The notes beneath the pieces were generated by a model. That model was given only the letters and a program-made list of their open reading frames with translations, was not told the origin of the DNA and did no database searches. A program made the translations under genes and the position numbers. Shown here piece by piece: positions 32,720 through 40,779 of a DNA stretch of 64,000 nucleotides. Position 1 is the first letter of the stretch, and each line of letters opens with the position of its first letter. Location: positions 124,001 to 188,000 of the forward strand of contig NZ_JAWXRD010000040.1 in the NCBI RefSeq assembly GCF_033843265.1. Reading direction: 5' to 3'. This stretch comes from Scandinavium lactucae. Lineage in GTDB: Bacteria; Pseudomonadota; Gammaproteobacteria; Enterobacterales; Enterobacteriaceae.

Positions 32720-35075
32720 ACCGCCCCTGTTTTCCGAAGCGGCGCTGAAAGCGCAGTTCTTACAGCAGTTGCAGGGTCGGGCGGGTCACTCCCGGCCCCA
32801 CGACAGCGCTGAGCGCCACGTCAGCGGCGCGGCGGAATATATCGACGATAAAACTCCGCTGGCCGGGATGCTACATCTGTGTCCGGTCCTGAGCGATTGC
32901 GCCCATGGACGCATTCTCCATATCGATACCGCTGCCTGCTTCAACGTACCCGGCGTGGTGCGCGTCCTGAGTTGGCATGACGTGCCCGGTGAGCTGGATA
33001 TCGGCCCGTTGGCACCCGGCGATCCGCTATTTGCCAAAGAGATCGTCGAGTATCACGGGCAGGTGGTGCTGATGATTGCCGCCGAGTCTCCCGCCGCCGC
33101 GCGCGCCGGAGCCTTAGCCGCAAAAATTGAGATTGCGCCGCTGGAGGCGGTGCTCGATGTCGAGCGGGCGCTGGCCAAAGGCCATTTCGTTGAACAACCG
33201 CACGTCCAGCAGCGCGGCGACGCCGATGCGGCGCTTGCCTCCGCGCCTCAGCGTTTGCAGGGTCAGTTTCACATTGGCGGTCAGGAGCATTTTTATCTCG
33301 AAGGTCAGGTGGCGATGGCGCTGCCGGGGGAGGACGGCGCGATGCAGATTTGGTCTTCAACCCAGCATCCGACCGAAGTGCAAAAATTGGTGGCCTCGGT
33401 GCTGGGCGTGATGCAAAGCAAGGTCACCGTCGATGTACGTCGCATGGGCGGCGGCTTCGGCGGGAAAGAAACCCAGGCGGCGGGCATCGCCTGCCATGCC
33501 GCGCTGGTGGCTCGCCTCACCGGACGCCCGGCGAAGCTACGGCTTTCGCGCCGGGACGATATGCGGGTAACCGGTAAACGCCACCCGTTTTTTGTGCGCT
33601 ACGACGTGGGTTTCACCGACGAAGGTGTTCTCCACGGCATCGTCATCGATTTGGCAGCGAACTGCGGCTATTCACTGGATTTATCCGGCTCTATCTGTGA
33701 CCGGGCAATGTTCCACGCCGATAACGCCTATTACCTCGGCGATGCCCGGGTGACGGGTTATCGCTGCCGGACGAACCTGGCCTCAAACACCGCGTTTAGG
33801 GGGTTCGGTGGGCCGCAGGGCATGGTGGCGATTGAACAAATTATGGATGCTATCGCCCGCCATCTCGGACGCGATCCGCTCCGGGTGCGTCAGCTAAATT
33901 TCTATGGCGGCCCGGGGCGGGACGTGACCCATTATCACCAGCCGGTAAAACAGAATTTGGCACAGGAGGTGACCGGACAACTGGCCGAATCCGCATGCTA
34001 TCGCCAGCGGCGGACGGATATCGCAGCCTTTAATGCGCGAAGCCCGGTGCTGAAACGTGGCCTGGCGCTGACACCAGTGAAGTTCGGCATCTCCTTCACG
34101 TCCAGTTTTCTCAATCAGGCCGGGGCGCTGATCCTGATTTACACCGATGGCACGGTGCAGCTTAATCACGGCGGCACAGAAATGGGCCAGGGGCTGAACA
34201 CCAAAGTGGCGCAGATTGTCGCCGACGTGCTGCAGATCCCGCTCGATACCATTCAGGTGACGGCGACCAGCACCGGTAAAGTGCCGAATACCTCGCCCAC
34301 GGCGGCCTCGTCCGGCGCTGATCTTAACGGCAAAGCGGCGGAGATTGCCGCCCAGACGCTGCGCCAGCGCCTGGTTGAGATGCTGTGTACGCTGCATGAG
34401 TGCGAGGCTGAGAAGGTGCGCTTCTCAAATGGCGTGGTGCAGGTTAAAGACAACTATTTCAGCTTTGCCCAGGTGGCAAATCTGGCGTGGCTGAATCAGG
34501 TTCCGCTGTCGGCAACCGGATTTTATAAAGTGCCGGGGATTCACTACGACCGCCAGAGCGGGCGGGGCGAACCGTTCTACTACTTCGCGTGGGGCGCGGC
34601 CTGTTCTGAAGTCATCGTCGATACGCTGACCGGTGAATACCGCCTGCTGCGTACTGATATTCTGCACGACGTTGGGCACTCACTGAACCCGGCACTGGAT
34701 ATCGGCCAGATTGAGGGCGGCTTCATGCAGGGCGTGGGATGGCTGACCACCGAAGAGTTGAAGTGGGACGACAACGGGCGACTGCTGACCGATGGCCCAA
34801 TGAGTTACAAAATTCCGGCGATTACCGATATGCCGGAGGTGCTTAACGTCTCGTTGCTGGAGGCGCACGGCAATAGCGCGGAGACGGTCTATCGATCGAA
34901 AGCGGTCGGCGAACCACCGTTTATGCTCGGGATTTCAGTGTGGTGCGCGTTGCAGGACGCGGTCGCGGCGGTGGGGGATTATCGCCAGCATCCTCATTTG
35001 GACGCGCCAGCCACACCGGAGCGCGTACTGGCCGGGGTCAGCCAACGGGAGGCGTGGGATGCAAAAAGCGGATGA
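32709..35075 (+). CDS. xdhB: XdhB-type xanthine dehydrogenase molybdopterin subunit
   Basis: 788-residue catalytic large subunit carrying the molybdenum cofactor. The motif RMGGGFGGKETQA (near residue 243) and NTAFRGFGGPQGM are cofactor-binding signatures, and SKAVGEPPFMLGIS near the C-terminus contains the catalytic glutamate. It pairs with XdhA from the preceding overlapping gene and needs XdhC for sulfuration of the molybdenum site. Cytoplasmic. No uricase gene is seen in the window. Confidence 0.93.
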   Translation: MSAKPPLFSEAALKAQFLQQLQGRAGHSRPHDSAERHVSGAAEYIDDKTPLAGMLHLCPVLSDCAHGRILHIDTAACFNVPGVVRVLSWHDVPGELDIGPLAPGDPLFAKEIVEYHGQVVLMIAAESPAAARAGALAAKIEIAPLEAVLDVERALAKGHFVEQPHVQQRGDADAALASAPQRLQGQFHIGGQEHFYLEGQVAMALPGEDGAMQIWSSTQHPTEVQKLVASVLGVMQSKVTVDVRRMGGGFGGKETQAAGIACHAALVARLTGRPAKLRLSRRDDMRVTGKRHPFFVRYDVGFTDEGVLHGIVIDLAANCGYSLDLSGSICDRAMFHADNAYYLGDARVTGYRCRTNLASNTAFRGFGGPQGMVAIEQIMDAIARHLGRDPLRVRQLNFYGGPGRDVTHYHQPVKQNLAQEVTGQLAESACYRQRRTDIAAFNARSPVLKRGLALTPVKFGISFTSSFLNQAGALILIYTDGTVQLNHGGTEMGQGLNTKVAQIVADVLQIPLDTIQVTATSTGKVPNTSPTAASSGADLNGKAAEIAAQTLRQRLVEMLCTLHECEAEKVRFSNGVVQVKDNYFSFAQVANLAWLNQVPLSATGFYKVPGIHYDRQSGRGEPFYYFAWGAACSEVIVDTLTGEYRLLRTDILHDVGHSLNPALDIGQIEGGFMQGVGWLTTEELKWDDNGRLLTDGPMSYKIPAITDMPEVLNVSLLEAHGNSAETVYRSKAVGEPPFMLGISVWCALQDAVAAVGDYRQHPHLDAPATPERVLAGVSQREAWDAKSG

Positions 35076-35871
35076 ATGGCTCGATGTGCTGCTGCGCCTG
35101 CGTGACCGGCGGGTTCCGGCGATTATCCTGACGCTATTGCAGGATAAAGGCTCGGTGCCGCGCGGGGCGGGCACTAAAATGGTGGTGAGTCTGGATGAAA
35201 ACTGGCTGACCATCGGCGGTGGCAATCTGGAATTTCAGTGCATGGCGATTGCCCGGGAGATGCTGATCGGCGGACAGGAAACGCCGCGCCATGAAACCTT
35301 CGCTCTTGGGGCGCGCACCGGGCAGTGCTGTGGCGGGATGACTCAGGTGCTGTTTGAACCCTGGGGCTTGCCGCAGCCGGAAATCTATCTGTTTGGTGCC
35401 GGGCATGTGGGTCAGGCGCTGGTAGCTATTCTCGCCACGTTGCCGTGCCGGGTGAACTGGGTGGATGAACGTGAGGCGCAATTTGGCGTCATCCCGGCGG
35501 GCGTGCGCTGCATTCATACTGACGACCCGTGCGACGTGGCCCGTCATGCCCCGGAGAACAGTTTGTTCGTGGTGATGACCCATCATCACCCGTTGGATCT
35601 GGCCCTGGCAGAAACGGTGTTAAAGCGCGGGGACTATCTCTATTTGGGGGTGATTGGTTCCCGGACTAAGCGCCAACGCTTTGATTATCTGCTGGAGGGC
35701 AAAGGAATCGACCGAGAAAAACGCGAGACGATGCGCTGCCCGATTGGCCTGCCAGACGTCAAAGGCAAGCTGCCCGCAGAAATCGCCGTGGCGGTGGCTG
35801 GGGAAATCATTGCGGTTTATCAAGGGGTTGCCTACTCTAAGGAGAGTCCCGCTTTCAGGAGTAAAAAATGA
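35059..35871 (+). CDS. xdhC: XdhC, xanthine dehydrogenase maturation factor
   Basis: 270-residue XdhC/CoxI-family accessory protein that binds molybdopterin and helps insert the sulfurated cofactor into XdhB. It shows an N-terminal XdhC domain (SVPRGAGTKMVVS, GARTGQCCGGMTQVLFEPWG) and a C-terminal Rossmann-like domain (YLFGAGHVGQAL, GVIGSRTKRQRF). The start overlaps xdhB by 17 bases behind GGGAGG. Its stop overlaps the dcp start by four bases (ATGA). Confidence 0.93.
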   Translation: MQKADEWLDVLLRLRDRRVPAIILTLLQDKGSVPRGAGTKMVVSLDENWLTIGGGNLEFQCMAIAREMLIGGQETPRHETFALGARTGQCCGGMTQVLFEPWGLPQPEIYLFGAGHVGQALVAILATLPCRVNWVDEREAQFGVIPAGVRCIHTDDPCDVARHAPENSLFVVMTHHHPLDLALAETVLKRGDYLYLGVIGSRTKRQRFDYLLEGKGIDREKRETMRCPIGLPDVKGKLPAEIAVAVAGEIIAVYQGVAYSKESPAFRSKK

Positions 35872-37913
35872 GCAATGAGAATCCATTTCTAACCGTCAGC
35901 CTGCTGCCGTATCAGGCCCCGCGTTTTGACCTGATTGAGGATCGCCATTACCGGCCTGCGTTTGACGAAGGTCTGCGCATTAAGCGGGAAGAAGTGGCCG
36001 CCATCGCCGGGAATACGCAGCCTGCGACCTTTGATAACGTCTTTGTGGCGCTGGAAAAAAGCGGCGAACTGCTGGAGCGCGTCACTTCGGTGTTTTACGC
36101 CATGACTAACGCGCATACCAACGACACGCTTCAGCAACTCGATGAACAGTTTTCCGCTGAGCTGGCCGGACTGGCGAACGATATCTACCTTAATGACGCG
36201 CTGTTCGCGCGCGTGGAGCAGGTCTGGCAGCAGCGAGGCTCGCTGAATCTCGATGCGGAATCGCTGCGCCTGGTGGAGGTGGTTTATCAGCGTTTTATTC
36301 TGTCGGGGGCGAAACTGGCTGCGGGGCAAAAAGAAAAACTTCGCGCCCTCAATACCGAAGTGGCTACGCTCAGCACGCAGTTCCATCAGCGTTTACTGGC
36401 CGCCGCGAAAAGCGGGGGACTGGTGCTAAATGAACGTCACCGACTCAACGGCCTGAGCGACGAAGAGATCTCCGCAGCAGCCAGCGCGGCCAGCGATAAG
36501 GGGCTAACCGACCGCTGGCTGCTGCCGCTGCTGAACTGCACCCAGCAGCCCGCGTTGGCTCAGCTTCGCGACAGGCAGACGCGTGAAAATCTGTTCAGCG
36601 CAGGCTGGCTGCGCAATGAGAAAGGTGACCAGAACGATACCCGGGAACTGATTTTACGCCTCGTCAGCGTGCGCGCCCGGCAGGCAAATCTGCTCGGCTA
36701 CCGCGACTACGCCAGCTGGAGCATGGCCGATCAAATGGCGAAAACCCCGGAAGCAGCATTCAGTTTTATGCGTAAAATTGCGCCTGCTGCCCGGGCTCGC
36801 GCCGAACGTGAACGGGCGGATATTCAGCAGGTTATCGACCAACAGCAGGGCGGTTTCCAGGCCCAGGCCTGGGACTGGGCTTACTATGCCGAGCAGGTGC
36901 GGCTGGCACGCTATCGCCTTGACGAATCGCAGATAAAACCCTATCTGGAACTGAATAACGTCCTGACTGAAGGCGTGTTCTGGACTGCGTCGCAGCTGTT
37001 CGGTATTCGCTTCGTCGAACGTTTTGATATTCCTGTTTATCACCCTGACGTGCGCGTCTGGGAAATTTTCGACACCAACGGGGAAGGGCTGGCGTTATTC
37101 TACGGTGATTTCTTCGCCCGCGACTCGAAAGGCGGCGGGGCGTGGATGGATAATTTTGTGCAGCAGTCGACGCTGCTTGAACAGCGGCCGGTAATCTATA
37201 ACGTCTGCAATTATCAGAAACCCACGGCGGGCAATCCGGCACTATTGACCTGGGATGATGTGGTTACCTTGTTCCACGAGTTTGGTCATACGCTGCACGG
37301 GTTGTTTGCCAGCCAGCGCTACCCCGGTCTGTCCGGCACCCGCACCCCGCGTGATTTTGTCGAGTTCCCGTCACAGATCAACGAACACTGGGCGCGTCAT
37401 CCGCAGGTGTTTGCCCGTTTTGCCCGGCACTACCGCAGCGGCGACCCGATGCCCGAGGCGCTGCGTGACAGCATGATGCGTGCCGCGACCTTCAACAAAG
37501 GCTATGACATGACCGAACTGGTCTGCTCCGCGCTGCTGGATATGAACTGGCATAGCGTGACCACGGAGACGTTGCCCACGGATGTGAACGCCTTCGAAAA
37601 CGAGGTTATCGGTACGGAAAAACTCAGTCTTGCCGCCGTGCCGCCACGCTATCGTAGCAGCTATTTCGCGCACATTTTCGGCGGCGGCTATGCCGCAGGG
37701 TATTACGCCTATATCTGGACGCAGATGCTGGCCGACGATGGCTATCAGTGGTTCGTTGAGCACGGCGGCCTCAGCCGGGAAAATGGTCAGCGGTTCCGCG
37801 ACGCGATTTTATCCCGTGGCAACAGCAGCGATTTAGAGGCGCTGTACCGCGACTGGCGCGGCCACGACCCGCGACCGGAGCCGATGCTTAAAAATCGTGG
37901 GTTGAGTGAGTAA
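35868..37913 (+). CDS. dcp: Dcp, dipeptidyl carboxypeptidase
   Basis: 681-residue M3-family zinc peptidase that removes C-terminal dipeptides from oligopeptides. The zinc motif HEFGH is at residues 470-474, the position I recall in E. coli Dcp. The start MSNENPFLTVSLLPYQAP matches and follows an AGGAG site inside the xdhC tail. In E. coli dcp is alone next to ydfG; here it is the last gene of the purine operon with an ATGA overlap. It may also have its own promoter inside xdhC. Confidence 0.95.
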   Translation: MSNENPFLTVSLLPYQAPRFDLIEDRHYRPAFDEGLRIKREEVAAIAGNTQPATFDNVFVALEKSGELLERVTSVFYAMTNAHTNDTLQQLDEQFSAELAGLANDIYLNDALFARVEQVWQQRGSLNLDAESLRLVEVVYQRFILSGAKLAAGQKEKLRALNTEVATLSTQFHQRLLAAAKSGGLVLNERHRLNGLSDEEISAAASAASDKGLTDRWLLPLLNCTQQPALAQLRDRQTRENLFSAGWLRNEKGDQNDTRELILRLVSVRARQANLLGYRDYASWSMADQMAKTPEAAFSFMRKIAPAARARAERERADIQQVIDQQQGGFQAQAWDWAYYAEQVRLARYRLDESQIKPYLELNNVLTEGVFWTASQLFGIRFVERFDIPVYHPDVRVWEIFDTNGEGLALFYGDFFARDSKGGGAWMDNFVQQSTLLEQRPVIYNVCNYQKPTAGNPALLTWDDVVTLFHEFGHTLHGLFASQRYPGLSGTRTPRDFVEFPSQINEHWARHPQVFARFARHYRSGDPMPEALRDSMMRAATFNKGYDMTELVCSALLDMNWHSVTTETLPTDVNAFENEVIGTEKLSLAAVPPRYRSSYFAHIFGGGYAAGYYAYIWTQMLADDGYQWFVEHGGLSRENGQRFRDAILSRGNSSDLEALYRDWRGHDPRPEPMLKNRGLSE

Positions 37914-37941
37914 TCCTTCATCAGCAAAAAGGTGGAAAGCA

Positions 37942-37995
37942 ATGTGTACCAATCTGTTCGATAATGCCCGGCGCTATGCCGACGAAAAAAATTAA
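37942..37995 (+). CDS. Possible 17-residue small protein after dcp
   Basis: ATG TGT ... TAA encodes MCTNLFDNARRYADEKN, preceded by AAGGTGG at a 5-base gap and followed after five bases by a strong terminator. I do not recognise it. A short, well-started ORF tightly packed between dcp and a terminator could be a small protein, a degraded gene start, or chance. Confidence 0.4.
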   Translation: MCTNLFDNARRYADEKN

Positions 37996-38000
37996 TCATC

Positions 38001-38022
38001 AAAGACCCTTCGGGGTCTTTTT
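38001..38022 (+). terminator. Operon terminator after dcp
   Basis: AAAGACCC TTCG GGGTCTTT followed by TT: a stable UUCG-type tetraloop hairpin with flanking U residues. This ends the guaD-xdhABC-dcp transcript. Confidence 0.85.
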
Positions 38023-38297
38023 CACTTTCACATTTCATTCGAAATAGGTGGACACATTGATTGTTATAATTAAGGTTTTTCAATCTCCAAAAATAAATGA
38101 TTTTTAAAATCAATATATTTGTCTGCGAAACAGATTTATCACACATTTACAACATCCCGCAGGCTGTCAATAAATAATATTTTCAAATCAATAGGATAAA
38201 ACAGTGTTATTCACTGCGTGTTTCCACTGTTCATTGTGAAGTTAATTAAATAAGATGCACCCGGAATTATATTTTAATAAAAACCCGGACATAAAAA
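38023..38297. other. AT-rich intergenic region before a secreted protein gene
   Basis: About 275 bases, clearly more AT-rich than the flanking genes. It holds an imperfect inverted repeat AACAGTG / CACTGTT (38192-38198 and about 38217-38223) and long A/T runs near the next gene. I see no ORF I can support. It probably contains the promoter of the downstream gene. Confidence 0.5.
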
Positions 38298-38684
38298 ATG
38301 ATGAAAAAGTTAATGATGATAGCCTCAGTTGTTGCCGCATGTGGTTTGTTTTCTGTACCTGCTTCCGCCATTAGTGAAGCCTATCGAGCACAGTTGGAGA
38401 AATCAGGTTGCACACAGATTAGTGAAGCTGACGGAACGTGTGATCCAACACATGTAAAAAAACATGCCCACAACACCCACGATGACAAAGCAACGCCGCA
38501 GAATGCCTCTCGTGACCTCCATGACCATCTTGTCGGTAAGACCCTGAGTCAGGCCATCGGACACATGCACAACAGTCACTGGAACCCACTGAATGAAGAG
38601 GAAACCCGCTGGGGAAAATCTGGCATGATCGCTGAACTTGATCTGACTCCGGCTGGAAAAATACGGGATGTATGGGTGCATTAA
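38298..38684 (+). CDS. Hypothetical small secreted His-rich protein
   Basis: 128 residues with a clear signal peptide (MMKKLMMIASVVAACGLF ... PASA, cleavage before ISEAY). The mature part has two cysteines (GCTQ, TCDP) and a histidine-rich middle (HVKKHAHNTHDDK, LHDHLVG, HMHNSHW) that could bind metal. I do not recognise the family. The gene sits alone in AT-rich DNA between the purine operon terminator and the mgrR/mgtS locus, suggesting acquisition. Confidence 0.7.
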   Translation: MMKKLMMIASVVAACGLFSVPASAISEAYRAQLEKSGCTQISEADGTCDPTHVKKHAHNTHDDKATPQNASRDLHDHLVGKTLSQAIGHMHNSHWNPLNEEETRWGKSGMIAELDLTPAGKIRDVWVH

Positions 38685-38714
38685 CAGAGGGCAGTTAACC
38701 CTTATCCACCGCTT

Positions 38715-38747
38715 CGTTTAAGCTTCATTGAAGTCAGGCATGATAAT
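38715..38747 (+). promoter_or_regulatory. PhoP-type box and -10 of mgrR
   Basis: Half-sites GTTTA (38716-38720) and ATTGA (38727-38731) are spaced 11 bases, as in PhoP boxes, the second being degenerate. A -10 element GATAAT follows at 38742-38747. This is the PhoP-dependent promoter architecture expected for MgrR. Confidence 0.5.
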
Positions 38748-38753
38748 CTCTTT

Positions 38754-38854
38754 ATATGTTACATCCGGGTATGGAATCGCCTGAGTTGCTGACTAATCAA
38801 AACACAGATCTATCCATGCAAGCATTTACCGCCACACCGTTGGCGGTTTTTTTT
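38754..38854 (+). ncRNA. mgrR: MgrR small RNA
   Basis: Predicted Hfq-binding sRNA of about 98-100 nt that in E. coli is induced by PhoPQ at low Mg2+ and represses eptB (LPS modification) and ygdQ. Evidence is positional and structural: it lies next to mgtS on the other strand, starts about 7 bases after a -10 element, and ends with ACCGCCA / TGGCGGT (38828-38847) and a run of eight T residues. The sequence identity itself rests on memory, so the exact ends are approximate. Confidence 0.65.
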
Positions 38855-38889
38855 ATCTTTTTTTCCGCTCGCATCGCAATGGCACCAAC

Positions 38890-38922
38890 AAAAAGCCCCT
38901 TGCGCTAAAAGCAGCAAGGGGC
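38890..38922 (-). terminator. mgtS terminator
   Basis: GCCCCTTGC / GCAAGGGGC stem with a 10-base loop, followed on the minus strand by TTTTTG. It is downstream of mgtS. Confidence 0.75.
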
Positions 38923-38950
38923 CGTTACGGGTCGGGTGTGTCAGTGTTCA

Positions 38951-39046
38951 TCAGTCATCCCATTTATGGCTGAAATACGCAGCAAGAAAACCGCTGAAGA
39001 CGATAGTTCCTAAGACTGCGATAAAGACATGCATATTTCCCAGCAT
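38951..39046 (-). CDS. mgtS: MgtS (YneM), 31-residue inner-membrane protein
   Basis: The ORF encodes MLGNMHVFIAVLGTIVFSGF followed by LAAYFSHKWDD, differing from E. coli MgtS at only a few positions. MgtS is induced by PhoPQ in low Mg2+ and stabilises the Mg2+ importer MgtA against FtsH, and affects PitA. One membrane helix covers about residues 6-24. The start has GGAGG at a 6-base gap. Confidence 0.92.
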   Translation of the reverse strand: MLGNMHVFIAVLGTIVFSGFLAAYFSHKWDD

Positions 39047-39161
39047 GATTAACCTCCGTTGATATTAAAGACGTGCGATAAAAGCCTCACTTACCTTTTT
39101 ATTTAGCCGCGATGAAGACAGCATACCGGATGAAATCTAAACGAATCGTTAATTATGTGAA

Positions 39162-40154
39162 CTATTTAGTCGGTTGCGTAAATTTTTTACGATAAGTTTG
39201 CGGGCTCACGGCGAAACGCTGTTGAAAATGGTGACGCAACGCTCCGGTAGTACCGAACCCATTGTTTTCCGCAATCTGTTCGATGCTCAGCCGACTGTCG
39301 GTCAAGGCCTGCTGCACGCGTTGCAGCCGTTCATTCAATAGCCAGCGGGCAGGGGTGACGCCTGTTGATTCCTGAAATCGGCGCAGCAGAGTGCGCGGAC
39401 TCATACCGACGCGCAGAGCCAGTGATTCCAGGGTATGCGGTTCGGCAAGATGGCCGTACAGCCAGTCAAACAGCTGGCCCAGCCGTTCGCTTTCACGGCT
39501 GCGGGCCACCGGTCGGGTCAGTTGCTGCGTCTGGCTCCCGTCCCGATGCGGCTGAACCACCAGCCGACGCGCCACGCTGTTCGCAGCTTCAAGCCCGAAA
39601 TCACTGCGTACCACGTGCAAACACAAATCAATCCCGGCGGCGCTGCCTGCCGAGGTCATCAGCCTGGCATCCCCGATATACAGCACATCTTCGACCACTT
39701 TAATCGTCGGGAATCGCTGCTGGAGTTCATCGGTATAGCGCCAGTGGGTGGTGGCATCACGACCGTCCAGCACTCCGCTGGCGGCGAGGACAAATACGCC
39801 GGAGCAAATCGATATCAACCGACAGCCGCGTTGATGTGCCCGACGCAATGCCGTACAGAGCGCTTCCGGCACCGGCGTGGCGACCCCGCGCCAGCCGGGC
39901 ACCACGATGGTGTCCGCCTGTTCCAGAAGTTCATATCCCCCATCGGCAACGATACGGATCCCGCCGGTCGCCCGCAGTTCACCTTCATCCACCGCAGCCA
40001 CCGCAAAGCGATACCAGTTCTCGCCCAGCTCGGGCCGCGGCAGACCAAAAATCTCCACCGCAACGCCAAATTCAAAGGTGCATAGCCCGTCATAGGCGAG
40101 GGCGACGACTAACGGACGGGAAGGGGTTGTCATTATCCTGGCGATTTCTGTCAT
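39162..40154 (-). CDS. GlxA-type AraC regulator with DJ-1/PfpI domain
   Basis: About 330 residues. The N-terminal half is a DJ-1/PfpI-like domain (VVALAYDGLCTFEFGVAVEIFGLPR, with the cysteine elbow ISICSGVFVLAASG near residue 113). The C-terminal half is an AraC helix-turn-helix (ESLALRVGMSPRTLLRRFQESTGVTP). I set the start at 40154 (MTEIARIMTTPSRP); 40133 is an alternative with AGGA upstream. It is divergent from a rhodanese gene with an 82-bp gap and probably controls it. E. coli K-12 has a short AraC-like remnant (yneL) near mgtS that may be a relic of this gene. Confidence 0.88.
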   Translation of the reverse strand: MTEIARIMTTPSRPLVVALAYDGLCTFEFGVAVEIFGLPRPELGENWYRFAVAAVDEGELRATGGIRIVADGGYELLEQADTIVVPGWRGVATPVPEALCTALRRAHQRGCRLISICSGVFVLAASGVLDGRDATTHWRYTDELQQRFPTIKVVEDVLYIGDARLMTSAGSAAGIDLCLHVVRSDFGLEAANSVARRLVVQPHRDGSQTQQLTRPVARSRESERLGQLFDWLYGHLAEPHTLESLALRVGMSPRTLLRRFQESTGVTPARWLLNERLQRVQQALTDSRLSIEQIAENNGFGTTGALRHHFQQRFAVSPQTYRKKFTQPTK

Positions 40155-40236
40155 ATCGGGGGGCGGAACGTTCACATAATTTTTGATGAGATAAGAGGTA
40201 ACACGACACCCGCCAACACAACAAGAAGGAAATACC

Positions 40237-40632
40237 ATGAGCACTGTTTCTGAATTCCAGGTCGCTGAACCGCAGGAGGCTATCGCCCATTTTCAACGCC
40301 GTCTGAGCGTGGAAACCGACTGTGCCGATGTGCATGCCGCTATTGAAAGCGATACCGTCGATTTTGTGCTGCTGCACGTGGTGGGTTCCCCACAGACGTT
40401 TGCCCGCCGCCATCTGCCCACCGCGCTGCACTTGCCCTCGGTACAAATCACGGCTGAACGCATGGCTCACTGGCCGCCGGAGACGCTGTTCGTCGTTTAC
40501 TGTGCCGGACCCCACTGTAACGGGGCTGACCGGGCCGCGCTCAAACTCGCTCAGCTTGGCCGCCCGGTCAAAATCATGATTGGTGGGATAACCGGCTGGG
40601 AGGATGAAGGCCTGCCTTTTGCCGCAACATGA
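40237..40632 (+). CDS. Rhodanese-domain protein
   Basis: 131 residues, one rhodanese (sulfurtransferase) domain with the active-site cysteine at residue 89 in VYCAGPHCNGADRAALKLA and the CDC25-like rhodanese start HVVGSPQTFARRHLPTALHL. It may carry persulfide sulfur or act as a detoxification enzyme. It is divergent from the GlxA-type regulator, which probably controls it. No signal peptide, so cytoplasmic. Confidence 0.85.
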   Translation: MSTVSEFQVAEPQEAIAHFQRRLSVETDCADVHAAIESDTVDFVLLHVVGSPQTFARRHLPTALHLPSVQITAERMAHWPPETLFVVYCAGPHCNGADRAALKLAQLGRPVKIMIGGITGWEDEGLPFAAT

Positions 40633-40694
40633 ATTTATTTCACGGCTAATGAATTTATCTCGTTTGCCTGCGCTTCTTCCGCATGGCAAGTTGA

Positions 40695-40718
40695 AGACAT
40701 ATAGCCATCCAGAAGTCT
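40695..40718 (+). promoter_or_regulatory. Probable MetJ operator
   Basis: Three contiguous 8-base units AGACATAT, AGCCATCC and AGAAGTCT match the met box AGACGTCT at 6, 5 and 7 of 8 positions, in exact 8-bp phase. They lie 62 bp upstream of the MetE-like gene. Tandem met boxes are how MetJ-SAM binds. Confidence 0.65.
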
Positions 40719-40779
40719 ATAAGTTGTTTTCCCTAATTATCACGTCAGGCAATCAGTTGCCTGACGACGAGGAGAGACC

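Noticed and set aside
34940..35131. Alternative frame at the xdhB/xdhC junction
   Set aside because: Overlaps two supported overlapping genes; composition is Gly/Arg-rich shadow sequence.
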